Of a DNA stretch of 64,000 bases, positions 56,109 through 64,000 are shown in pieces. The translations under genes were made by a program, and so were the position numbers. Location of the stretch: contig NC_086021.1 of the NCBI RefSeq assembly GCF_036323735.1, positions 125,862,476-125,926,475 of the forward strand, given 5' to 3'. The stretch comes from Rattus norvegicus. Lineage: Eukaryota > Chordata > Mammalia > Rodentia > Muridae. Every line of letters begins with the position of its first letter. Positions within the stretch are counted from its first letter, which is position 1. The notes below the pieces were generated by a model. It saw only the letters and a list, made by a program, of their open reading frames with translations. It was not told the DNA's origin and made no database searches.

Positions 56109-57199
56109 GAAAAGGGAATCAGGCATCCCTGAATTCCTTCAGCAGTTATAGCAAAACAAAACAAAAAATCCAAAAATCTCAGCACTGCTATCAAGTCCCC
56201 ATAATGATTTAAAAAGCTAACATTTTGTCTTCTAAGCCTTGGGGTATGCTTAAGGGGTATGAACCGAAGGGGGAGGGGGCAGGAGGCAAAGACCACAGGA
56301 GCCATAGTTCTTCAGAAAGAAGAAAAGGAGAAGGGAACAGACTCTGTGCTGGCTCCTCAGAGCCATACTATGGGTAGTGATGAAGGAGGGGACCTCATCT
56401 CCTAAACAGCGTCTGTGTCCCCCTGAAGCACTAAGCATTTCCCTTCTAGGCCTCAGCAGCTCTAGGAAAGAACAGTCAACTTAATATCTACTTCCTGTTT
56501 GCTTTCGAGTGTGCAAGAAGGGACCAGGTTGCGCCGCAGCCTCCTACCAGCTTCACCAGATGCCTCAGACCAAATGAACCCAAGAGCCATTTCAAAAGGG
56601 CAGGGAGCAGTGCTGGAGGTGGAAGGGCGGTTGAGGGTATGGGAGAAGGGAACAAGATGTTCTCCATGGCGTTTGCTCTGAAGGCTTGCCTGCACTCTGC
56701 CAAATCGAGTTTTGGCCAAAATGCAAACGCAGAGAAGAATGAGAACAAGCTGTGTAGGGTGATTCTCAGTTGTAGCCCAAAGGCCGGCGGGCCTGAGGCT
56801 TGCTTGTACGCACACAAGAGGGTGCCTGTTAGCCGGCCAGCCAGTGGCCAGGGTGAACACCTGCGACCCCAGGAGAGGTGTCAAGGCCAATGGGGCGGGA
56901 AGCCTCGTGTCAGAGGCCCCATTCCTCCCCTTGCTCATCCCAGCCCCTGCCTCTCTCAGCTAACAGGAAACAGAGAGGCAGAGGGGTTCCACCTTCTATT
57001 ATCTAGCACTCAACCTTCCTCAGGCCAGCGGCCTTTCTCACCCCAAATAACCTCCCCCTTCTGTCTACCAAGCAAGGCAGAGGGCATTGTAAGCAACTCC
57101 TCTGTCCCAGGCACTCAAGAAGTCCTGGGGCCTCTTTCCTCAAAAAAAAGTTACTGCCTAAAAGGAGAGTCAAGAGTGCCACATAGCACTCGGTGTGAG
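56109..57199. other. Intergenic, repeat-poor
   Basis: Holds a 205-codon open frame at 56639-57256 with no recognisable domain, which runs into a B1. Treated as chance. Confidence 0.4.
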
Positions 57200-57302
57200 G
57201 TGGGGGGAAATGTAGGCGGATCCCTGAGTTCTAGGACAGCCTGGTCTACAGAGTAAGTTCCAGGGCAGCCAAGGATACACAGAGAAACCCTGTCTCAAAA
57301 GA
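57200..57302 (+). mobile_element. B1 SINE, 5' truncated
   Basis: GCGGATCCCTGAGTTCTAGG and CAGCCTGGTCTACAGAGTAA. Confidence 0.88.
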
Positions 57303-57734
57303 GATTGGGGGACGGGGGTATAAGGCAAGGTCCACAGGCATGGCTGCTCCCATGCAGTGGAGAAGGTAGGCGGAAGAGAAGAAAGACTAGGAATGAGTAG
57401 AAGCCCTGGACCTTTAACTTCTGGTCTTTCTGTCCCTCTCTCCCCAGTGCTGGAATTGTAGGTGTGCATCATAATGTCGGGCTATACCATGCTGGGGTAA
57501 AGCTCAGGGCTTTGTGAAGGGGAAGCAAGTGCCAACAGAGCTGCATCCCCAACCTACCTTCATACACAAATGACAGCTCTATAATATCAACATGGGCTTC
57601 ACATTAACTCATACTGCTGGGTCCTACTCGGTAAAAGGCAAAAGTCTGTCTTTACTTTGGATGTTGGATGCAAGTGAGGTTCAACCCGTGCCTCTCTCTG
57701 ATCGAGAGGACCACACCACCTCCCTTAAACTGCT

Positions 57735-57880
57735 CAGAGCCGAGCATCATGGCACATACCTGCCATCCCAGCATTAGGAGGCAGAAGGAGCAAGAGTTCA
57801 AAGTCAACCTGCCAGCTACCTAGTCCGTCTGAGACCAGCCTGCTATACAACAGACCGTCTCAAAAAACAAAAATGGGCGG
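57735..57880 (+). mobile_element. B1-like SINE, diverged
   Basis: CGAGCATCATGGCACATACC head; AGACCGTCTCAAAAAACAAA tail. Confidence 0.78.
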
Positions 57881-58936
57881 GACTGAGAGGAGAGGAGGGA
57901 GGGGAGCTGCAATTGGGATGTAATGTGAATAAAAAATATAAAAAAAATTTTATTCATGAAGTGGGGCAAAAGCAGATTGGGTTAGAGTCACATGCTGTCA
58001 CTAGCAATGGGTGCTAGGAGACAAAAGGACAGCAGTAAACACTCTTAACCACTAAGCCATCTCTCCAGGTAAAATTCCCTAATTTCTTTCTTCATTTTTG
58101 TCTTGAGATAGACACTTACTCTTTAGCTCAATCTGGACAACAGTTTTTACTCAGGATAGACACGATCGCATATACCTATAAACCCAGCTCTTGGAGGCAA
58201 AGGCGGGAGTCCCTTGAGCTGGAAGCCAGCCCAGGCTGCATAGCCAGCAGTTTTATTTTTATTTTTATTTTTAAATTATATGTGAGATTCTGGAACTTCC
58301 AAAGGGAAGAGACAAACAGGGCGGCATGGAGAGGTGCAGAACTGATGCCTCCTTGTGGAACTTTCCGGCTCGCCCTAGCAACATCCCTGCGTTCACTGGC
58401 AGGAAGCGCCTGCCTGCTTCCATGCCCAGAGTGTCCATCTGGGCATGACTGGCAATCACTGGCTACCGGATGACCTGAATCTGGAATGCCCTCCCCTCCC
58501 CAGAGGTTGAGAGTTGTAGGGTAGGCCACAGGTTGCAGATGACAGGTGACGTTCTTGGTCTTTTGGACAAGGCTAGTCTTAAACAGTTTAAGGATCACCA
58601 TGAGTCTCCTCATTAGCATAAATTTGGGTGGGGCTGGATTCCAATGAGCAATGAAGGATATTTCTATCACTTGGGAAATCCCAGATATTTTTGAAGCTCT
58701 ATGTCAAAAAAGGGGACAAAGACCAAGAACATGGTTTGTTTTTTTTTGTTTGTTTGTTTGTTTTTTTATTAAGCCACAGACTGGATTGGACAGTTCTCAT
58801 AGGAAACAGGTTCCTGAGGACAGAAATGCAGAATAGGGCAGATTTATAAGGTCAAAATTGATGGTATTGAGGCTCAGCAAATGTCCCTCAAAGCCTGGTA
58901 GTGTGGTGTAAGCTGAACTAAAAGAACTAAAACTGA

Positions 58937-59124
58937 GGGCTGGAGAGATGGCTCAGTGGTTAAGAGCACTGACTGCTCTTCCAGAGGTCCTGAGTTCAAA
59001 TCCCAGCAACCACATGGTGGCTCACAACCATCTGTAAAGGGATCCGATGCCTTCTTCTGGTGTGTCTGAAGACAGCAACAGTGTACTCATATACAAAATA
59101 AATAAATAAATCTTAAAAAAAAAA
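58937..59124 (+). mobile_element. B2 SINE (young)
   Basis: Near-consensus B2 with a 16-bp duplication AAAGAACTAAAACTGA at 58921-58936 and 59125-59140. The right copy borders the minisatellite. Confidence 0.95.
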
Positions 59125-59141
59125 AAAGAACTAAAACTGAA

Positions 59142-59687
59142 GGCCTGAGGTGTCTGAAGCCCTGAGGTGTCTGAAGGAAGGCCTGGGGTGTCTGAAGGAA
59201 GGCCTGGGGTGTCTGAAGGAAGGCCTGGGGTGTCTGAAGGAAGGCCTGGGGTGTCTGAAGGAAGGCCTGGGGTGTCTGAAGGAAGGCCTGGGGTGTCTGA
59301 AGGAAGGCCTGGGGTGTCTGAAGGAAGGCCTGGGGTGTCTGAAGGAAGGCCTGGGGTGTCTGAAGGAAGGCCTGGGGTGTCTGAAGGCCTGGGGTGTCTG
59401 AAGGCCTGGGGTGTCTGAAGGCCTGAGGTGTCTGAAGGAAGGCCTGGGGTGTCTGAAGGAAGGCCTGGGGTGTCTGAAGGAAGGCCTGGGGTGTCTGAAG
59501 GAAGGCCTGGGGTGTCTGAAGGCCTGGGGTGTCTGAAGGCCTGAGGTGTCTGAAGGAAGGCCTGGGGTGTCTGAAGGAAGGCCTGGGGTGTCTGAAGGAA
59601 GGCCTGGGGTGTCTGAAGGAAGGCCTGGGGTGTCTGAAGGAAGGCCTGGGGTGTCTGAAGGCCTGGGGTGTCTGAAGGTGTCTGAGG
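59142..59687 (+). repeat. 17/21-bp minisatellite with higher-order structure
   Basis: About 27 tandem units of GGCCTGGGGTGTCTGAAGGAA (21 bp) or the same without GGAA-type spacer (17 bp). A GAGG variant in place of GGGG marks units starting at 59142, 59159, 59420 and 59538. It splits the array into three blocks, each GAGG-21, then a run of 21-bp units, then 17-bp units. The array starts one base after the right target duplication of a B2 SINE. Long open frames across it on both strands are repeat artefacts. Confidence 0.95.
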
Positions 59688-60010
59688 TATCGTCTTCTCT
59701 CAGTCCTCCTGCTCCCAAACACCTAGCAAGACTTCCTCTGACATTCCCTTAAGACCATACCAACCAAGGAAGAATACGGTATTCTTCAACCATTTTATAG
59801 AAACTCCACTAATCAAGAAAGATTGAACTATCAGAGGAAGAGATTGGAAAGCAACCATCATGTTTAGGGCCCAGAAACTGGTTGTCTGTTCTTCACCATC
59901 CGTCTCTAAGACTCATCTACTTTAAGTGCTTCACAGTCTTCCCTGTGGATAGAATAGTTACGTCCATCCATATTGTATGCATACAATTTTTGTATTTGTA
60001 TGTTATATAC

Positions 60011-60046
60011 AAACATACATACATACATACATACATACATACGTAC
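60011..60046 (+). repeat. (CATA)n microsatellite
   Basis: About eight tetranucleotide units. Confidence 0.93.
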
Positions 60047-60559
60047 ACTCATACACATAAACCAAGAAGGGGAATCTGTATGCCTTTCTACAAGCTAATC
60101 CTCCTACTTAGTCCTATAGACTTGCTTATGCAAGACTCCAGAGAGAGCTCAAGCCTCTTTTGGAAATGGGCAAGGGGAGAAGTCGCCCCCTATAGGAGAG
60201 GCAGGTGACCTCCTTCAGGGTCCTGGCAACTAGTCTCTCTCTTCACACGTTTTATTTCAGGTGTCCACCCCTGGAGGAGAGGCCTCTCAATCTCCACATC
60301 TGTGCCAGGGTCCCCGCGACTCCAGTCTGCCTTCCTCCAGCTCTCTCTAGTGATATCCCGCCAGTGCAAATGCCTCTCCCTTTCCAGTAGCCTTCAGTGG
60401 CTGAGTCTAATGGCACAGGCCAGTAATCCCAACCAATCCAGAAACTGAGGCAGGAAGAAAGAGCACATGTTTAAAGCCAGTCTGAGAAATTTAGTGACCT
60501 CCTATCTCAAAAGTTTAAATGAAAGGAAACCTTAGAGAGAGAAGTAAAGGAACAAGGTC

Positions 60560-60745
60560 AGCAAGATGCTCCTGTTGGGAAAGGCACTTGCTGCCACGTC
60601 TGACAACCTGGATTTGATCCCTGGAACCTACATGGTGGAAGAGGAGACTTCTACAAGGTGTTTTCCCATCTCCACAGGGCACCATGGCATGCGCATATGC
60701 ACGCGTCTGCACATAACTAATTAATCATTTTAAATGTATTGCACT
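60560..60745 (+). mobile_element. B3-like SINE
   Basis: AGGTCAGCAAGATGCTCCTG head and TTTGATCCCTGGAACCTACA. Confidence 0.78.
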
Positions 60746-60774
60746 GCATCTCCAGCCTTGTGTGCAGAGGGAGG

Positions 60775-60860
60775 GTTAGGGGTGGGATGCAGCTCAGCAG
60801 TAGAGAGCTTTTCTAGTGTGAGGGAATCCCTGTGTTCAATCCCCAGTGTGGCAAAAAGAA
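60775..60860 (+). mobile_element. Diverged ID-like SINE
   Basis: GGGTGGGATGCAGCTCAGCA A-box region and TGTGTTCAATCCCCAGTGTG B-box region; hosts the younger ID at 60872. Confidence 0.8.
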
Positions 60861-60871
60861 AAGGAAGTCTT

Positions 60872-60946
60872 GGGGTTGGGGATTTAGCTCAGCGGTAGAG
60901 CGCTTGCCTAGCGAGCACAAGGCCCTGGGTTCGGTCCCCAGCTCCG

Positions 60947-60971
<25 letters not shown>
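60872..60971 (+). mobile_element. ID SINE inserted in the tail of an older ID-like SINE
   Basis: Has a ~30-nt A tail and a 19-bp duplication AAAAAGAAAAGGAAGTCTT (60853-60871, 60972-60990). The host element is the diverged ID-like sequence at about 60775-60860. Confidence 0.95.
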
Positions 60972-60978
<7 letters not shown>

Positions 60979-61111
60979 AAAGGAAGTCTTACCTGATTAC
61001 CCCCATGGGAAGGGTCCCTGTTCTAAATTCTGAAAGCTCTTTGAATCAGTCCCTTACTGTCTCACAGGGACTATGAGACAACCATATCACTGCACACACT
61101 TTTTTAAAAGT

Positions 61112-61312
61112 TTTTTTTAAGACTTTTATTTCATTTGCCTTCATGGGTATATGCACATCACCAGCATGCCTGACAGTGTCCACAGAGGCCAGGAAAAGCA
61201 TTGGATCCCTTAGAACTGGAGTTGTGAGCCACTTAATGTGGGTACTGGGAGCAAATCCCAATTCTCTGTAAGAACAGCGAGTGCTCTTAGTGGTTACTAA
61301 GCCAGCTCCCCT
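61112..61312 (-). mobile_element. B3-like SINE, antisense
   Basis: CACAGAGGCCAGGAAAAGCA and AGCGAGTGCTCTTAGTGG. Confidence 0.82.
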
Positions 61313-63493
61313 CTCCACACACATTTTTATCTCCCCGTTTGTTGCTCAGGTCCCTTGGCGCCTCACTCCAAACAGACAGCCCCACGTTTTGTGAAACATC
61401 CGTGGTCTCTACATACACATCCCTTCTCAGCTTCCCTCACGGTCTGGGTTCTTCTGAATAGAATGTGAGTAGCCAGCCCGTGTTCCTTCAGAGAAAAAGC
61501 AAGCAACTGTGTCCCAGTCCTTGCATTAGCCTGAGCAGGAGTACAGGCTGGCACATGAGTGCTGCAAACAGTCCTTCCTAGAGAGTATCGTCTTTCTCCC
61601 ACTTAAGCAAAATAAAGGAGTAGTAGCGCTAGGAGCTATGTGTGTCTCTACTGGGAACAATGAAAAGAACCTGGGAGTGGAGGTAGGACACGCCAAGGTC
61701 AAGGCTTGCTTCTCCGGCAGGACCCTAAGCTTCCTGACCACTTTGTTAAGACTGCTCTTGGCAGATGCTCGGCCAACCGGCAGGTGGATTGACAAGATGA
61801 AAACTCTAACCAACGTGATCGGAGCAGGCAGCTGGCAACACTAAGCAGCGTGAGGGCCTCTGGGGACAGGCCCAGCTGAAAAGAGCTGTCTGGAACTGTG
61901 TGGAAAGTTCTCCCTCGCGGCTTCCAGGCCCTGACAACCCCGGAGCAGAATCCAAGTCCTGGCGAGCGTAGAGTTAGTTGCTGGTGTACATTAACAGTAT
62001 CGTAGAAACCCAGGCAGGGTGGGAGCAGCCTGCTCATCCTCCTGCTGCCTTAGGAGACTTGGCCCACAGGTCCTGAGGGACTCTCTGAAGTCCTCAGTGG
62101 GTAGCTCCAGGTTGAGGTGAGTGATGCAATCTGAAAATGAGGCTTCCTTTTCCCTCCCTGCCTGGCAAGAGATTGCCCAGGAGAGGAGTAATCAGACACA
62201 CGAAGGGACATATGCTGAGGTTTCTCAGTGGCTCAGAAGGTGCCCTACAACTGAAACAGGGGCTTGACTCTCAAGCCACTGGGGCTTGACACTGCTATTG
62301 GCTACTCTAGCGGCACTCCTGCTGCTCATGCTCCTTAGCGTCTGGGGGAGGGGGCGGTGGGGAGCCATAGTTTGGGAATGGAAAAGGTATCCAAAGAAAT
62401 AGTTAATTGTCTCCCCTTCCCCCAGGCCCCTGCACCTGCAGGCTGCGGTGTGTGGTTTCCCACAGCTGCAGCTGCCTCGCAGCAGCCCCCTCCCTCCAAG
62501 GGAACCCGAGAGGCCCCAGAGTCTGAGGCTCCTGCAAGGGGCTCCTGGTCCTCCATTCAGTGTCTAAGGGCGGCATAGGATGCTTTTAGAGCCCTCTAAA
62601 AGCTGCCACGGGGAGTGTTCTGATAGAGTGGCCAATTTGGGGTCCCTGCTTGGGTGCCAATGGCAGAGATTGTGGTTTGGAAAATGGAAAGGGTTTCTTG
62701 AGTAGGAAAAATAGCCATAACCTTTCTCCATAGGGCCTTTTAGCCCCGCCCTGCTCTGCTGACTTCTGGAAGAGGCTGATTGGCATCCTTAGGGTTAACT
62801 TGGCATCATGGTTCCCTGAGGTGGGACTCCTCCAGAAGAGAGGCTAAATGAGTGAGAGAGGGGAGTGGGAAGGAAAGCAGGAAGAGTGAGACTGGGCAGG
62901 CATAGATCTCAGCTGGTCACAACAGCCTCGAACCCACAGAGCTGGGCCTCTGGCAAGACCTGTTCCTAGCCCAGCAAAAGATCAACCTAGGCTGAGTCAA
63001 TGAGACAATGTACTGGAGGCGTTCCCTCTGGGACATCTCCTTGGACCAAGCACGAGCTGGACCTAAAGTTCAGCCTAGCCTAATCGCTATGCCCCCATCT
63101 CTGTCCTACAAAACACAAGCTCTGATTCTAGGGGTGTAGCTGGCTGATGACACCTGGGGTGCCACTTCTAGGGTACAACCACCAAGGAATACTCATTGGA
63201 CCTGATGCCAAAGCCAGAGAACATGGAGGTAGGAATGTGAGAGGTCTGGACTGTGACAGGCAGGGTCCCAGGCTCTGGCTTCTTTTGCATTCAGCTCCAG
63301 GCAGACTGCTGCCCTTCACCCTTCAGAACTTCTCCTACCAGACCCTGTGACCTCAGGCCTGGACGTCATTGGTCCCCAGTTGCAGAGATCATTTGGCAAA
63401 GGAGGCTTGAGAGGAAATAGAACTGCCCATCTCGGTAACCCTGTGAGAAGATGTAAGGAGCAGGGAAAGAGAGGCTGGCAAAAACTACAACTC
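61313..63493. promoter_or_regulatory. Repeat-poor GC-rich stretch, candidate cis-regulatory region
   Basis: About 2.2 kb without a clear SINE. Around 62295-62580 motifs cluster: CCAAT-type ATTGG, GTTAATTG, a RUNX-type TGTGGTTT at about 62449-62456, and overlapping CAGCTG E-boxes at about 62463-62474. The function is inference only; the region could regulate Srp14, Eif2ak4 or the neighbouring Bmf expected beyond the window. Confidence 0.3.
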
Positions 63494-63509
63494 AAGAATA
63501 AGTCCTTTG

Positions 63510-63610
63510 GGGGTTGGGGATTTGGCTCAGTGGTAGAGCGCTTGCCTAGCAAGCGCAAGGCCCTGGGTTCGGTCCCCAACTCCGAAAAAAAGAAAAGAAA
63601 AGAAAAAAAA
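63510..63610 (+). mobile_element. ID SINE (young)
   Basis: ID with an AAAAG-type tail and a 16-bp duplication AAGAATAAGTCCTTTG (63494-63509, 63611-63626). Confidence 0.95.
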
Positions 63611-63924
63611 AAGAATAAGTCCTTTGCAGGGTGACAGCCAGAGCCTGGGAGAGGCAAGGGTGCATAAGAGGTAAGCGTAGGGCAAGCTTTGCTCTTGACT
63701 TCTCCCTATTATTCTCCCTGTCAGGATATAACAATGTCCAGCACCAGACTAGGACTGGTGTCAGGAGACCACTGTGTGCCTCAGACCATGCTTGACCCAT
63801 TCACAGCAGTGCAACCTGGCACACGAACACTGCAGAACCCTGACTGAAGGGTGATCCTGGGGTTCTGATTTCTCTCCAGGTGTACAGAGCCAACGCCGTG
63901 TGAGAGAGAGGGACTGGAACAATC

Positions 63925-64000
63925 ACTCTACCGAGCACTGGCTGTTCTTCCAGAGGATCTGGATTTAATTTTCATTTCCCACGTGGTAGCTTACAAGTAT
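63925..64000 (+). mobile_element. B2/B3-like SINE cut by the window end
   Basis: CACTGGCTGTTCTTCCAGAG and CCCACGTGGTAGCTTACAA. Confidence 0.65.

Noticed and set aside
56639..57256. 205-codon open frame
   Set aside because: No recognisable domain, no splice or promoter context, and the end lies in a B1 SINE. A chance frame in GC-rich DNA.
59142..59687. CRISPR-like repeat array
   Set aside because: Units are directly tandem with no unique spacers, and the context is a vertebrate genome.
59087..59752. Open frames up to 211 codons on both strands across the minisatellite
   Set aside because: The 21-bp unit is a multiple of three, so frames stay open automatically. Several frames and both strands are open and encode only repeat peptides.
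60872..60971. ID elements as tRNA genes
   Set aside because: They carry A and B boxes but lack cloverleaf pairing along the full length, and have A tails and target duplications, so they are SINEs.
37450..64000. Exons of Bmf, the next gene in mammalian synteny
   Set aside because: No BH3 or dynein-light-chain-binding coding sequence was found. In mouse the gene lies tens of kb further, so it is probably outside the window.
1..64000. Bacterial-style features (operons, riboswitches, insertion sequences, replication origins)
   Set aside because: The sequence is vertebrate throughout; none of these is expected or seen.

Overview
This is vertebrate nuclear DNA, almost certainly rat (Rattus). Genes are split by GT...AG introns, there are no operons, and the DNA is crowded with rodent SINEs (B1, B2, B3/B4-like). 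Nine young, nearly identical ID (BC1-derived) elements, most with perfect target-site duplications, point to rat rather than mouse. I recognise two genes, both confirmed by exon-by-exon reading frame.

Positions 1-33.1 kb hold the 3' half of Eif2ak4 (GCN2, the eIF2-alpha kinase that senses uncharged tRNA) on the + strand. I placed 23 coding exons. They join without a frame break into 773 codons plus stop, running from the kinase activation segment through the histidyl-tRNA-synthetase-like domain to the C-terminal dimerisation/ribosome-binding domain. Counting back from a 1648-residue protein puts the two activation-loop threonines at 898 and 903, which matches the known autophosphorylation sites and checks the model. 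The 5' half of the gene lies before the window.

Positions ~33.66-37.4 kb hold the complete Srp14 gene (14-kDa signal recognition particle subunit, 110 residues, 5 exons) on the - strand. It is tail-to-tail with Eif2ak4, about 0.55 kb away, and has a GC-rich promoter with NRF1-like and ETS-like motifs at 37.3-37.45 kb.

Positions 37.45-64 kb are intergenic as far as I can see. In mammals the next gene on this side is Bmf, and I see none of its coding sequence here. The block contains an aldose-reductase-type (Akr1b) processed pseudogene (~44.6-45.5 kb, - strand), two probable solo LTRs of endogenous retroviruses (37.84-38.5 kb and 50.21-50.86 kb, the second with a 6-bp target duplication and a nested ID element), eight of the nine young ID elements, two long GA/CT-rich tracts in opposite orientation, many (GT)n arrays, and a 17/21-bp minisatellite with higher-order structure at 59.14-59.69 kb. 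A comparatively repeat-poor stretch at 61.3-63.5 kb is a candidate regulatory region.

I found no previously undescribed gene system. The points most worth checking are structural: the minisatellite, an ID element with a duplicated Pol III A box, repeats directly abutting Eif2ak4 splice sites, and the LTR insertions. Repeat boundaries are by eye and approximate unless a target-site duplication is stated.
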